55,848 nucleotides of DNA, from the NCBI GenBank assembly GCA_946479405.1, contig CAMLGD010000001.1, forward strand, positions 1 through 55,848, given 5' to 3'. Every line of letters starts with the position of its first letter. Within the stretch, counting starts at the first letter, position 1. Origin of the DNA: an uncultured Vogesella sp. GTDB taxonomy: Bacteria; Pseudomonadota; Gammaproteobacteria; Burkholderiales; Chromobacteriaceae. The translations under genes and the position numbers were made by a program. The notes below the pieces were generated by a model, which was given only the letters and a program-made list of their open reading frames with translations, was not told the origin of the DNA and made no database searches. Positions 38,344 through 48,212 of this stretch are shown here, in pieces.

Positions 38344-39870
38344 ATGAGTACGGTAAAGCCGGTTCTTCTGCTGATTCTTGACGGTTTCGGCCATCGCCTG
38401 GAAGGCGACGACAACGCCATCCTGGCCGCCAACACCCCCCATATCGACGCCCTGAAATCCCGCTACGCCTATGGCGTGATCGACGCCTCCGAAGGTTTCG
38501 TCGGCCTGCCGTCCGGGCAGTTCGGCAACTCCGAGGTCGGCCACCTCAACATCGGCGCCGGCCGTGTGGTGCAGCAGGACATCAGCCGCATCGATTGCGA
38601 CATCGAAAACGGCAGCTTCGCGCAGAATCCGGTACTGGCCGGCGCCATCGCCACCGCCAAGACCCAGGGCAGCACCCTGCACATCATGGGCCTGATGTCC
38701 GATGGCGGCGTGCACAGCCATGAAAACCATATCTTCGCCCTGATCCGCGCCGCGGAAGCGGCCGGGGTTGGCCGCATCGCCATCCACGCCTTCCTTGACG
38801 GCCGCGACACCCCGCCGCGCAGCGCCGAAACCTATCTCGCGCGTCTGGCCGAGGTGCTGGCCGACTGCCCGCACGCCCGCGTGGCCACCGTCTGCGGTCG
38901 CTACTGGGCAATGGACCGCGACAAGCGCTGGGAACGGGTGATTACCGCCTACAACGCACTGGTGGAAGGCGTAGGCGAGTTCAGTGCCGCCACGCCTGAG
39001 GCAGCGCTGGCCGCCGCCTACGAACGTGGCGAGAACGACGAATTCGTCAAAGCCACCGTGATCGGCGAGCCGCTGCGCATGCAGGACGGCGACGTGGTGG
39101 TGTTCATGAACTTCCGCGCCGACCGCGCACGCCAGCTCACCTCCGCGCTGACCGATCCGGCGTTCGACGGCTTTGCCGCGCGCCAGCCCAAGTTCGCGCA
39201 GTACGTGACACTGACCAGCTACGGCGAGGCGTACAAGAATCCGGTGGCTTACGCGCCGCAGAAGATCAGCAACGGCCTGGGTGAATACCTGGCCGCCAAA
39301 GGGCTGAAGCAGCTGCGTATCGCCGAGACCGAGAAATACCCGCACGTCACCTACTTCTTCAACGGTGGCGAAGAGCAGGTATACCCGGGCGAAGACCGCA
39401 TCCTGGTGGCCTCGCCCAAGGTAGCCACCTACGATCTGCAGCCGGAGATGAGCGCGCCGGAAGTCACCGACAAGATCGTGGCGGCCATCAACAGCCAGCA
39501 GTACGCCGCCATCATCTGCAACTACGCCAACTGCGACATGGTCGGCCATACCGGTATTTTCGACGCTGCCGTCAAGGCGGTGGAAACGCTGGATAGCTGC
39601 GTACAGCGCTGCGTGGATGCCATGCTGGCCAACGGCGGCGAAGTACTGATTACCGCCGACCACGGCAACTGCGAACAGATGCACGATGCGCTGCATCATC
39701 AGGCGCACACCCAGCACACGCTGGAAAAAGTGCCGTTCCTGTACGTTGGCCGCAACGCCAGCATCAAAGAGGGCGGCGCGCTGCGCGACATCGCCCCCAG
39801 CCTGCTGGCGATGATGGGCCTGGACCAACCGGCCGAGATGACCGGCCAATCGCTGATCGAGTTCCAGTGA
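38344..39870 (+). CDS. gpmI: 2,3-bisphosphoglycerate-independent phosphoglycerate mutase
   Basis: 508 aa, manganese-dependent enzyme of glycolysis. ILDGFG carries metal Asp13, and S63 in GQFGNSEVGHLNIGAGR is the phosphorylated serine; ITADHGNCEQM is the C-terminal metal site. ATG 38344 preceded by GGAAAAG. Its end overlaps the GTG of the EnvC-like gene. Two motif copies inside (38767, 39745; both in VGR peptides). The 212-base gap before it holds nothing I recognise. Confidence 0.96.
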   Translation: MSTVKPVLLLILDGFGHRLEGDDNAILAANTPHIDALKSRYAYGVIDASEGFVGLPSGQFGNSEVGHLNIGAGRVVQQDISRIDCDIENGSFAQNPVLAGAIATAKTQGSTLHIMGLMSDGGVHSHENHIFALIRAAEAAGVGRIAIHAFLDGRDTPPRSAETYLARLAEVLADCPHARVATVCGRYWAMDRDKRWERVITAYNALVEGVGEFSAATPEAALAAAYERGENDEFVKATVIGEPLRMQDGDVVVFMNFRADRARQLTSALTDPAFDGFAARQPKFAQYVTLTSYGEAYKNPVAYAPQKISNGLGEYLAAKGLKQLRIAETEKYPHVTYFFNGGEEQVYPGEDRILVASPKVATYDLQPEMSAPEVTDKIVAAINSQQYAAIICNYANCDMVGHTGIFDAAVKAVETLDSCVQRCVDAMLANGGEVLITADHGNCEQMHDALHHQAHTQHTLEKVPFLYVGRNASIKEGGALRDIAPSLLAMMGLDQPAEMTGQSLIEFQ

Positions 39871-41174
39871 ACAAACTGTTGTTGCTCAGCTTGCTGGCAG
39901 CCGCGGCCAACGTTGCCGCCGCCGGCAAGACCCAGCCGGATCCCGCTGCGCCGCAGCGGGATTTGCAGGCTGTCCGCAAGGAAATCACCACCTTGCAGCA
40001 GGACATCGCCAAGAAGGAAGAGGTACGCCAGCAGGCGGCCAGTGCGATAGCCGAGTCAGAAGAAGCGCTGCAGGAAACGCACCAGGCGCTGTCGGCGCTG
40101 GAGCAGAAAAAAGGCAGCTCCAGCAACCAGCTGGAGCAATACCAGCAAGAGCTGCAAGCCATCCGCTTCAAGGTGGCGGAAACGCGGCAGCGGGTGGGCA
40201 AGCTGCTGCAGGGCAGCTACAAGCGTGGCCAGCACGATGCCATGGCGCTGATGTTCAATCAGGCCGACCCCAATCAGGCCGGTCGCGACCTGACCTATTA
40301 CACCCATATCTCCCGCGCGCAGCAGCATCTGATCGAGAAGCTGCACGAGCAGGAAATCCAGCTGGCGGCGGTGGCCGAGCGGCTGGAGGACGAACTGGTG
40401 CGACTGGGACGACTGTCTGCCGACAAGGTGCGCGAGAAACGCCAGCTGCAGGCAGCCAAGAACCAGCATCTGGCGCAGGCCACCCAGCTGGATGCCAGCA
40501 TCAAGGCGCAGCAGAACAAGCTGCTGCAGCTGAAGGAAGACGAAAAGCAGCTGTCCAACCTGATTGCACGCATTAACGCCGACATCGAGCGCCGACGCCA
40601 GGACGCCATGCGCAAGGCGGCGGAACGCAAGAAGGCGCGCGAAGAAGCCAACAGGTTGGCCGCAGAAAAACGCCGCCAGCAGGTGGCGGAAGCGAAGAAA
40701 CAAGGCAAGGCGCCACCGCCGGAACCGAAATCGCCGCCTCCAGTCGAAACGGTGGATGAAGTGGTGGATGGCAGCGCCGCCGGCAAGGCGTTCCGCAGCC
40801 TGCAAGGCAAGCTCAAGCTGCCGGTGTCCGGCGACATCGCCGGCCGCTTCGGCGCCCGCCGCGGCGAGGGCAACAGCTGGAAAGGCATCTACATCCGTAC
40901 CGCCCCCGGCACGCCGGTGCGCGCGGTAGCCGACGGCACCGTCGTCTATGCCGATTGGCTGCGTGGTTTCGGCAATGCGATGATTGTCGATCACGGCGGC
41001 GGCTACCTTACCGTGTACACCGGCTTTGGCACTATGGTGCGCGGCAATGGCGCGCCGATCCGCGGTGGCGATGTACTGGGCACCTCCGGCAGCATGGAAA
41101 GCGGCGAAACCGGCCTTTATTTTGAATTACGCTACCTGGGCAGACCGATCAACCCGCTTTCGTGGGCACGCTGA
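39867..41174 (+). CDS. EnvC-like murein hydrolase activator (coiled coil plus LytM)
   Basis: 435 aa. Signal peptide ~1-18 (LLLLSLLAAAANVAAA), long coiled coil ~20-280, LytM domain ~315-435. The LytM zinc ligands are degenerate: KGIYIRT replaces the first His-Asp site, YTGFG stands where active enzymes have a His, and YFELR where they have HxH. This is as in E. coli EnvC, which activates amidases at the septum rather than cutting itself. GTG start overlapping the gpmI stop. The gpmI-envC-ctpA order is shared with many proteobacteria. Confidence 0.9.
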   Translation: MNKLLLLSLLAAAANVAAAGKTQPDPAAPQRDLQAVRKEITTLQQDIAKKEEVRQQAASAIAESEEALQETHQALSALEQKKGSSSNQLEQYQQELQAIRFKVAETRQRVGKLLQGSYKRGQHDAMALMFNQADPNQAGRDLTYYTHISRAQQHLIEKLHEQEIQLAAVAERLEDELVRLGRLSADKVREKRQLQAAKNQHLAQATQLDASIKAQQNKLLQLKEDEKQLSNLIARINADIERRRQDAMRKAAERKKAREEANRLAAEKRRQQVAEAKKQGKAPPPEPKSPPPVETVDEVVDGSAAGKAFRSLQGKLKLPVSGDIAGRFGARRGEGNSWKGIYIRTAPGTPVRAVADGTVVYADWLRGFGNAMIVDHGGGYLTVYTGFGTMVRGNGAPIRGGDVLGTSGSMESGETGLYFELRYLGRPINPLSWAR

Positions 41175-41204
41175 CGGCACGCAGGCAACAGACGAGAACC
41201 CGAT

Positions 41205-42578
41205 ATGAATACACGCATCCGCAAGCTGACTCTGCTGACCACCGGTGCCTTGCTCGGTGGCGCACTTACCCTCAGCATCCAGGCCTTCGCCGACAAGGGC
41301 GACAGCGTGCTGCCGCTGAACGAACTGCGCACCTTTGCCGAAGTGTTCGGCCGCATCAAGCAGGATTACGTTGAGCCGGTAGAAGACAAGAAACTGATCA
41401 ACGAAGCCATCCGCGGCATGCTGTCCGGGCTGGATCCGCACTCGGACTACTTTGACCCCAAGGAATTCAAGGACTTCAAGGAAGGCACCCAGGGTGAGTT
41501 TGTCGGTCTCGGCATCGAGATCAGCATGGAAGACGGTCTGGTGAAAGTGGTGTCGCCGATCGAGGACACCCCGGCGCAGAAGGCCGGCATCAAGAGCGGC
41601 GACTTCATCGTCAAGATCGACGACACCCCGGTACGCGGCCTGTCGATCAACGATGCGGTGAAACGCATGCGCGGCCTGCCCAATACCAAGGTCACGCTGA
41701 CCATTGCCCGCAAGACCGAAACCAAGCCCATCGTGCTGACGCTCACCCGCGCCACCATCCAGACCAAGAGCGTGAAATCGCGCCTGCTGGAGCCGGGCTT
41801 CGGCTACGTGCGCGTGTCGCAGTTCCAGGAACACACGGTGGAGAACTTCGCCAGCGCGCTGGGCAATCTGTACAAGGACAACAAGGCACCGCTCAACGGC
41901 CTGATCCTCGACCTGCGTGACGATCCGGGCGGCCTGCTCAACGGCGCGGTCGGCGTCTCCGCCGCTTTCCTGCCCAAGGACGCGCTGGTGGTGTACACCG
42001 AAGGCCGCGTGGCGGATGCCCAGATGCGCCTGTACGCCAGCCCCAAGTACTACCTGCGCGGCGGTAGCGACTACTACACCAAGACCCCGGCCGAGCTGAA
42101 AAACGTGCCGCTGGTGGTGCTGGTCAACGGCGGCTCCGCCTCGGCTTCGGAAATCGTCGCCGGTGCGCTGCAGGATCACAAGCGCGCGCTGATCGTCGGC
42201 ACCCAGACCTTCGGCAAGGGCTCGGTGCAGTCGGTGCTGCCGCTGTCCAACGACGGTGGCATCAAGCTCACCACCGCGCGCTACTTCACCCCTAGCGGCC
42301 GCTCCATCCAGGCCAAGGGCATCACCCCGGACATTACCGCCGAGGACAACAGCGATGCCGGCTTCCGCATCCGCGAAGCCGACCTGGACAAGCATCTGAG
42401 CAACCCGAACGGCGGCGAAGAAGCGCCGAAGAGCAGCAAGCCTGCCGCCCAGGCAGCCAAGCCAGCGGTCAAGAACGGCGAGGCCGACAGCAATGCCAAG
42501 CCGGTTGACAGCCAGCTGGAGCAAGCGCTGAACGTGCTCAAGGTGCAGCAGATCCTGCTGAAGAAAAACCCGTCCTGA
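41205..42578 (+). CDS. ctpA: C-terminal processing protease (S41 family)
   Basis: 457 aa. N-terminal signal/anchor ~1-29, PDZ domain ~95-175 (GLGIEISMEDGLVKVVSPIEDTPAQKAGI), and the S41 core with the serine in GGSASASE (309-316) and the lysine in GTQTFGKGSVQS. It trims C-termini of envelope proteins. The last ~60 residues are a variable Ala/Lys-rich tail. Follows the EnvC-like gene by 30 bases, often its co-worker in envelope remodelling. Confidence 0.94.
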   Translation: MNTRIRKLTLLTTGALLGGALTLSIQAFADKGDSVLPLNELRTFAEVFGRIKQDYVEPVEDKKLINEAIRGMLSGLDPHSDYFDPKEFKDFKEGTQGEFVGLGIEISMEDGLVKVVSPIEDTPAQKAGIKSGDFIVKIDDTPVRGLSINDAVKRMRGLPNTKVTLTIARKTETKPIVLTLTRATIQTKSVKSRLLEPGFGYVRVSQFQEHTVENFASALGNLYKDNKAPLNGLILDLRDDPGGLLNGAVGVSAAFLPKDALVVYTEGRVADAQMRLYASPKYYLRGGSDYYTKTPAELKNVPLVVLVNGGSASASEIVAGALQDHKRALIVGTQTFGKGSVQSVLPLSNDGGIKLTTARYFTPSGRSIQAKGITPDITAEDNSDAGFRIREADLDKHLSNPNGGEEAPKSSKPAAQAAKPAVKNGEADSNAKPVDSQLEQALNVLKVQQILLKKNPS

Positions 42579-42640
42579 CGCATCGACACATGGCAGCGCC
42601 GCCTGACCGGCGGCCAGCATGACATGGCCGGAACAGCACG

Positions 42641-42692
42641 ACTGCCGCCCCCTGCTACTGACAGATACTCAGCGGCAGGGGGCGCAGTTTTT
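42641..42692 (+). terminator. Intrinsic terminator downstream of ctpA
   Basis: Fourteen-bp stem 42641-42655 / 42675-42688 (ACTGCCGCCCCCTGC with GCAGGGGGCGCAGT, one bulged C), followed by TTTTT. The rest of the 440-base gap 42579-43018 holds no gene I can support. Confidence 0.8.
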
Positions 42693-42935
42693 GCTGCCGG
42701 CGATTTGACCTGCCCTGCCAGTCAGCACCGGCTGGCACAGTGGCTGCCAATGCCGCCGCCCGGTGACGGCAAGCGCACTGCCGGCCGATCGGCTATAGCG
42801 AAGAAGGCAGCGGCACTCTGGTCGATCGACCCGCCAGTAGCGGGGAGCACGAGGCGCCCTACCCGCCCTAACAGCAGTATCGGCACGGCAAGCACGAGGC
42901 GCTTCCATACAGCTGCGCGTGGAACGCTGATCGCC

Positions 42936-42955
42936 TGCGGCCAACGTTGGCCGCC
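42936..42955. repeat. Near-perfect palindrome of the iterated motif upstream of argA
   Basis: TGCGGCCAAC joined to GTTGGCCGCC; 18 bp (42937-42954) are perfectly palindromic. It lies about 65 bases before the argA start. Confidence 0.93.
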
Positions 42956-43018
42956 CCGTGCGTGGCGCATTCCTGCTAACCTTGCGCTTTTTCCGGCCCC
43001 TTCCGTCTGGAGCTGTGC

Positions 43019-44329
43019 ATGCTGCATCCCGATTTCGTGCTGGCCTTTCGCGAAGCCGCACCTTACATCAACAATTTCCGCGGCAAGACCTTCGTGATTG
43101 CCGTCAACGGCGAGTGCATCGCCCGTGGCAACCTGTACGGTCTGGCGCAGGACATCAACCTGCTGGTCAGCCTCGGCGTGCGTATCGTGCTGGTGCATGG
43201 CGCCCGTCCGCAGATCGACGAGCAACTGCGCATCCGCAACCTGCCACGCCAGTTCCACCACGGCCGCCGCGTGACCGATGCTGCCACGCTGGAAGCGGTC
43301 AAGGCTGCCGTCGGCGGCATGCGCCACGATCTGGAGGCGTTCCTGTCGATGGGGATGCCCAACTCGCCGATGCACGGCGCCTGCCTGCACGTGGCCGGCG
43401 GCAATTTCGTCACTGCGCAGCCGCTGGGGGTGATCGCCGGCGTGGACATGCAGTACAGCGGCCGGGTGCGCAAGATCGACACCAGCGCCATCAACAAGCG
43501 CCTGGACCAGGGCGAGCTGGTGCTGATGTCGCTGATCGGCTACTCGCCCACCGGTGAAACCTTCAACATGACCATGGAAGAAGTGGCCTGCCAGGCCGCC
43601 ATCGAGCTGAAAGCAGAGAAGCTGATCTTCATGATGCAGAGCGATGGCCTGGTGGATGCCGACGGCGTGCTGCACAGTGCCATTTCTGCCGAGCAGGCGG
43701 AAAGCATCCAGCAGCGCGGCATCGACAGTGACGAGGTGAAGGTCAGCCTGCCGTTTGCCATCCGCGCCACCCGCGAAGGGGTTGGCCGCGCCCACCTGGT
43801 CAGCCATGCCGCAGACGGCGCACTGCTGGTGGAGCTGTTCACCGACTACGGCACTGGCACCATGATCGCCCGCGACTCGCTGGTGAAGGTGCGCGAAGCC
43901 ACCATCGACGACGTCGGCGACATCATGGCGCTGATCCGCCCGCTGGAAGAACAGGGCATCCTGATCAAGCGCAGCCGCGAGCACTTCGAGATCAGCATTC
44001 GCCAGTACTTTGTGGTGGAGCACGACGAGCGCATCTGCGGCTGCGTCGCCATGTTCAGCTTTCCGGACGAAGGCATGGCAGAACTGGCCTGCCTGGCCGT
44101 CAGCCAGGAGCGGCGCAAAGGCGGCTTTGGCGATCTGCTACTGGGGCACGTGGAAAAACAGGCACAGCTGCGCGGACTGAAGAAGCTGTTCATCCTCACC
44201 ACCCAGACGGCGCACTGGTTCATGGAGCGCGGCTTCAAGCCGGCCGAAATCGCCGACCTGCCGGCGGCGCGCAAGGAACTCTACAACCACAACCGCCGCT
44301 CCAAGGTATTCATCAAGCCGCTGGCTTGA
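43019..44329 (+). CDS. argA: N-acetylglutamate synthase
   Basis: 436 aa, first enzyme of arginine synthesis. N-terminal amino-acid-kinase-like domain (~20-280) with [10 protein letters not shown] and [12 protein letters not shown]-terminal GNAT acetyltransferase (~290-436) with [20 protein letters not shown] (acetyl-CoA loop). Probably feedback-inhibited by arginine like other ArgA. No partner arg genes are adjacent. Motif at 43781 in peptide GVGRAH. Confidence 0.95.
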   Translation: MLHPDFVLAFREAAPYINNFRGKTFVIAVNGECIARGNLYGLAQDINLLVSLGVRIVLVHGARPQIDEQLRIRNLPRQFHHGRRVTDAATLEAVKAAVGGMRHDLEAFLSMGMPNSPMHGACLHVAGGNFVTAQPLGVIAGVDMQYSGRVRKIDTSAINKRLDQGELVLMSLIGYSPTGETFNMTMEEVACQAAIELKAEKLIFMMQSDGLVDADGVLHSAISAEQAESIQQRGIDSDEVKVSLPFAIRATREGVGRAHLVSHAADGALLVELFTDYGTGTMIARDSLVKVREATIDDVGDIMALIRPLEEQGILIKRSREHFEISIRQYFVVEHDERICGCVAMFSFPDEGMAELACLAVSQERRKGGFGDLLLGHVEKQAQLRGLKKLFILTTQTAHWFMERGFKPAEIADLPAARKELYNHNRRSKVFIKPLA

Positions 44330-44426
44330 CCGGCGACAGCCGATAACGGCGGCAAGGTTGGTGACCTGTCATCGCTGTGTCACAATTGCCCTCTACTGTG
44401 TCAAAACTTTTAGTAAGGAATGCACC

Positions 44427-44696
44427 ATGGCAAGAATGGTTAACTGTGTGAAACTCGGCCGCGAAGCTGAAGGTATGGATTTCCCGCCGCTGCCGGGCAC
44501 ATTGGGCCAGCGCGTGTTCGAGAACGTCTCCAAGGAAGCCTGGCAGGGCTGGCTGCGCTACCAGACCATGCTGATCAATGAAAACCGCCTGAGCCTGGCC
44601 GACCAGCGCGCCCGCCAGTACCTGGCCGCCCAGCTGGAGGCCTACTTCTTCGGCCAGGGCGCCGATCAGGTAGCCGGTTTTACCCCGCAGCAATAA
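44427..44696 (+). CDS. yggX: Fe(2+)-trafficking / oxidative damage protection protein
   Basis: 89 aa: [24 protein letters not shown], the YggX signature with the conserved cysteine, and [14 protein letters not shown]. It protects iron-sulfur clusters in E. coli. ATG 44427 follows TAAGGAA. In other proteobacteria yggX is next to mutY; here it is between argA and ppk. Confidence 0.94.
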   Translation: MARMVNCVKLGREAEGMDFPPLPGTLGQRVFENVSKEAWQGWLRYQTMLINENRLSLADQRARQYLAAQLEAYFFGQGADQVAGFTPQQ

Positions 44697-44701
44697 GCCG
44701 C

Positions 44702-44726
44702 AGCCCTCGCAAGAGGGCTTTTTTTG
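44702..44726 (+). terminator. Intrinsic terminator after yggX
   Basis: Stem AGCCCTC (44702-44708) / GAGGGCT (44713-44719), GCAA loop, then a run of T. Confidence 0.85.
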
Positions 44727-44755
44727 CCGCTCAAATCATCTAAATTGCATAAAAA

Positions 44756-46813
44756 ATGTCCACGCCAAACGACAATCTGCTCAACCGCGAACTGGGTCTG
44801 ATCGAATTCAACCGCCGCGTCATGGCGCAGGCCGAAGAAGAACGCCTGCCACTGCTGGAGCGACTCAAGTTTCTGTGCATCGTCTCGTCAAACATGGACG
44901 AGTTCTACGAAGTGCGGGTGGCGTGGCTGAAAGAAGCCGCCGAGCTGACCCCCAAACGCATCCTGGCCGACGGCAGCACCCCGTGCGAGGCGCTGAGCCA
45001 ACTGTCGGCGGCGGCACACGAACTGGTACGCGAGCAATACCGGCTGCTGCGCGAGGAAATCCTGCCGGCGCTACGTGAACAGAATATCGTGTTCCTGCGC
45101 CGCAACGAATGGGACAGCCATCACCGCGAGTGGGTGCGCAACTATTTCTTCCGCGAGCTGATGCCGATCCTGACCCCGATCGGGCTGGATCCGTCACACC
45201 CGTTCCCGCGCCTGCTCAACAAGAGCCTGAACTTCATCGTGGAGCTGGAAGGCACCGACGCCTTCGGCCGTGAATCCGGCATTGCCATCGTGCAGGCGCC
45301 GCGCATCCTGCCGCGGGTGATCAAGCTGCCGGCCGAGATCTGCGGCGGCAACCCGGATACCTTCGTGTTCCTGTCCTCCATCCTGCACTCGCATGTGCAG
45401 GAGCTGTTCCCGGGCATGACGGTGAAAGGCTGCTACCAGTTCCGCGTTACCCGCGACAGCGAGCTGAACGTAGAAGACGAGGACGTCAAAAACCTGCGCA
45501 CCGCGTTGCAGGGTGAATTGCGTCAGCGCCAGTTTGGCGATGCGGTACGGCTGGAAATCGCCGACACCTGCCCGCAGCATGTCGAAGACTTCCTTACCGC
45601 CACGCTCAACCTCAGCAAGGAACACGTGTTCCGCGTCGACGGCCCGGTCAACTTGGTGCGACTGATGCAGGTGCCGGACAAGGTGGAGCGTCCGGACCTG
45701 AAGTTCACCCCGTTCGAGCCATCGCTGCCGCCGGAGCTGGCCAACAAGGCACCGCTGTTTGCCGCCATCAGCCACGGCGACATCCTGCTGCATCACCCGT
45801 TCCAGAGCTTCCAGCCGGTGATCGATCTGCTCAACGAGGCCGCCACCGACCCGGACGTGCTGGCGATCAAGATGACGGTGTACCGTACCGGCACCGACTC
45901 GGTGCTGATGGAGTCGCTGATCGCCGCCGCGCGCGCTGGCAAGGAAGTGACCGTGGTGGTGGAGCTGATGGCACGCTTCGACGAAGAGGCCAACATCAGC
46001 TGGGCCAACCGGCTGGAAGATGCCGGTGCGCACGTGGTGTTCGGCGTGTTCGGCTACAAGGTGCACGCCAAGATGCTGCTGCTGGTGCGCCGCGAGGAAG
46101 GCCAGCTCAAGCGCTATGTACACCTGGGTACCGGCAACTATCACCCGCGTACCGCGCGGCTGTACACCGACTTCGGTCTGCTGACCGCCAACGAGGAAAT
46201 CGCCAGCGACGTCAACGACCTGTTCGTGCAGATCACCGGCCTGGGCCACGCCAGCGAACTCACTCACCTGTACCAGTCGCCGTTCACCCTCAACAACATG
46301 CTGATGAGCGCCATCGATCGCGAAATCCAGCATGCGCAGGAAGGGCGCCAGGGGCACATCATCGCCAAGATGAATGCGCTGCTGGAGCCGCAGATGATCA
46401 ACGCGCTGTACCGCGCCAGCCAGGCCGGGGTCAAGATCCAGCTGATCATCCGCGGCGTGTGCGCGCTGCGCCCCGGCGTGGAAGGGCTGTCGGAAAATAT
46501 CACCGTGCGCTCCATCGTTGGCCGCTTCCTGGAACACACCCGCGTGTTCTACTTCTACAACGACAAGGCGGAAAACCTGTTCATCGCCAGTGCCGACTGG
46601 ATGGGGCGCAACCTGTTCCGCCGCATCGAGACCTGCGTGCCGATCCTGGACGCCAAGCTCAAGCGCCGCATCATCAAGGAAGGCCTGAAGATCTACCTGG
46701 AAGACAACGCCAACACCTGGGAAATGCAGCCGGATGGCAGCTATCGCCGCCGTGTGGCGCGCGGCAAGGGCCGTTGCGCGCAAGAGATCCTGCAGCTGGA
46801 ATACACCAGCTGA
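44756..46813 (+). CDS. ppk: Polyphosphate kinase 1
   Basis: 685 aa, makes polyphosphate from ATP. N-domain NRELGLIEFNRRVMAQAEEERLPLLERLKFLCIVSSNMDEF; catalytic H437 in GYKVHAKMLLLVRR is the autophosphorylated residue; the second PLD-like half ends in FIASADWMGRNLFRR. No clear ribosome binding site precedes ATG 44756, where AT-rich sequence runs up to the start, so a leaderless or very short leader message is possible. Motif copy at 46517 (IVGRFLE). Confidence 0.96.
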   Translation: MSTPNDNLLNRELGLIEFNRRVMAQAEEERLPLLERLKFLCIVSSNMDEFYEVRVAWLKEAAELTPKRILADGSTPCEALSQLSAAAHELVREQYRLLREEILPALREQNIVFLRRNEWDSHHREWVRNYFFRELMPILTPIGLDPSHPFPRLLNKSLNFIVELEGTDAFGRESGIAIVQAPRILPRVIKLPAEICGGNPDTFVFLSSILHSHVQELFPGMTVKGCYQFRVTRDSELNVEDEDVKNLRTALQGELRQRQFGDAVRLEIADTCPQHVEDFLTATLNLSKEHVFRVDGPVNLVRLMQVPDKVERPDLKFTPFEPSLPPELANKAPLFAAISHGDILLHHPFQSFQPVIDLLNEAATDPDVLAIKMTVYRTGTDSVLMESLIAAARAGKEVTVVVELMARFDEEANISWANRLEDAGAHVVFGVFGYKVHAKMLLLVRREEGQLKRYVHLGTGNYHPRTARLYTDFGLLTANEEIASDVNDLFVQITGLGHASELTHLYQSPFTLNNMLMSAIDREIQHAQEGRQGHIIAKMNALLEPQMINALYRASQAGVKIQLIIRGVCALRPGVEGLSENITVRSIVGRFLEHTRVFYFYNDKAENLFIASADWMGRNLFRRIETCVPILDAKLKRRIIKEGLKIYLEDNANTWEMQPDGSYRRRVARGKGRCAQEILQLEYTS

Positions 46814-46826
46814 GCATCGCCTGAAG

Positions 46827-46836
46827 GTTGGCCGCA
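46827..46836 (+). repeat. Iterated motif abutting the ppk terminator
   Basis: GTTGGCCGCA whose last base is the first base of the terminator stem at 46836. Confidence 0.92.
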
Positions 46837-46879
46837 ACACGGCGCGGGTGGAACTTTTCCACCCGCGCCGTGTTCTTTT
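46836..46879 (+). terminator. Very long intrinsic terminator after ppk
   Basis: Eighteen-bp perfect stem 46836-46853 / 46857-46874 with a three-base loop (CTT), followed by CTTTTC. Confidence 0.9.
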
Positions 46880-46908
46880 CTGCCATTACCCGACACAGGA
46901 GCACCCTC

Positions 46909-47412
46909 ATGGAATGGAGCTGGCTGGGCTACGCCCTTGCCGTGTTACTGATGCTGGCCGGTCTGGCCGGCACCGTTTACCCGGCGCTGCCCGGGCTATT
47001 GCTGCTGGGCGGCGGCATGCTGCTGGTGGCATGGCTGGGGGACTTCAGCCAGATCGGCATGTGGCCGCTGATCGTCATCGGTCTGCTGGCGCTGCTGGGC
47101 ATGGTGGTGGAAAACCTGGCCGGTTTGCTGGGGGCCAGGAAAAGCGGCGCCAGTCGGCAGGCACTGCTTGGGGCCTTTATCGGCGGCTTGGTCGGCATGT
47201 TTCTCGGCTTGCTCGGCGCCATCATCGGCCCGATTGTCGGCGCGGTGATCGGCGAACTACAGGCACGGCGCTCGCTACCGCAGGCCGGCAAGGTCGGCGT
47301 GGCCACCTTTGTCGGCTTTCTGGCCGGCACGGCGGTGAAAATCGCCTGCGCCTTTGCCATGCTGGCGGTGTTCGCCGGTGCGCTGCTGTTTGGCGGCGCG
47401 GCCGCAGTCTAG
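46909..47412 (+). CDS. DUF456 family membrane protein
   Basis: 167 aa with about five hydrophobic Gly-rich segments, including GTVYPALPGLLLLGGGMLLVAW and GAFIGGLVGMFLGLLGAIIGPIVGAVIGEL, the DUF456 pattern. Unknown function. ATG 46909 follows CAGGAGC. It ends overlapping the convergent pseudouridine synthase gene by four bases. Confidence 0.85.
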   Translation: MEWSWLGYALAVLLMLAGLAGTVYPALPGLLLLGGGMLLVAWLGDFSQIGMWPLIVIGLLALLGMVVENLAGLLGARKSGASRQALLGAFIGGLVGMFLGLLGAIIGPIVGAVIGELQARRSLPQAGKVGVATFVGFLAGTAVKIACAFAMLAVFAGALLFGGAAAV

Positions 47413-48077
47413 AACGGCGCCGGGCAGCCAATATCCAGCGTCGCGCCGCTCAGTGGATGCGGCAGCTGCAGCCGGCTGGCATGCAGTAGCAGCCGCGGCG
47501 CTGCGGCCAACCTTTCCGCCGGGGCATACAGGCCATCGCCCAGAATCGGGTGCCCCAGTGCCTGCATATGCACCCGCAGCTGGTGGGTGCGGCCGGTATG
47601 CGGCCACAGCAGCACCCGGCTGCAGTCGGCGTCGGCGTCGTAATCCTGTACCAGCCAGTCGGTATGCGCCGGCTTGCCGGCCAGCAGATCCACCCGCTGC
47701 CGCGGCCGGTTCGGCCAGTCGCGCCCCAGCGGCAGCATGATGCGCCCCTCGCCCTGCAGGCGCCCGGCCAGCACCGCGCTGTAGCACTTGCGCACCACCC
47801 GGCTGGCAAACAGCAGCGACAGCGTGCGCTGCATTGCCGCGCCGCGCGCCAGCAGCAGGATGCCGGAAGTCGCCATATCCAGCCGGTGCACGATCAGCGC
47901 CTCCGGATACTGCCGCTGCACGCGGGTAATCAGGCAATCGGCAAACGCCGCACCGCGCCCCGGTACGCTCAACAGGCCGGCCGGTTTATCCACCGCCAGC
48001 AGCGCTTCGTCCGCGTACAGCAGCGACAGTCCCTCGTCCGGCGGCGGGGTGTAGTGGTCCAGAGTGTGCAGTGACAT
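47409..48077 (-). CDS. RluA-family pseudouridine synthase
   Basis: 222 aa. The catalytic motif VHRLDMATSGILLLA carries the essential Asp; LLAVDKPAGLLSVPGRG and GRTHQLRVHMQALGHPILGD are family motifs. The size and lack of an S4 domain fit RluA (23S rRNA/tRNA anticodon-stem target), but the exact target cannot be fixed from sequence. Motif copy at 47502. Confidence 0.9.
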   Translation of the reverse strand: MSLHTLDHYTPPPDEGLSLLYADEALLAVDKPAGLLSVPGRGAAFADCLITRVQRQYPEALIVHRLDMATSGILLLARGAAMQRTLSLLFASRVVRKCYSAVLAGRLQGEGRIMLPLGRDWPNRPRQRVDLLAGKPAHTDWLVQDYDADADCSRVLLWPHTGRTHQLRVHMQALGHPILGDGLYAPAERLAAAPRLLLHASRLQLPHPLSGATLDIGCPAPF

Positions 48078-48212
48078 GGCGATAGCGCGGAAAAGACAGT
48101 CGCCGATTATCGCGCAAGCGCGCCGCTGTCGTCAGCGACACTTGAAAAGCGCGCCGGCTGCCAGCACTCTGTCATTCTCGGCGCTGCGCGCCGCATAACA
48201 ACAGAGGACACC

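Noticed and set aside
42624..43097. 157-codon opening upstream of argA
   Set aside because: Low-complexity peptide with no recognisable family; it runs through the ctpA terminator and the motif palindrome and overlaps argA.
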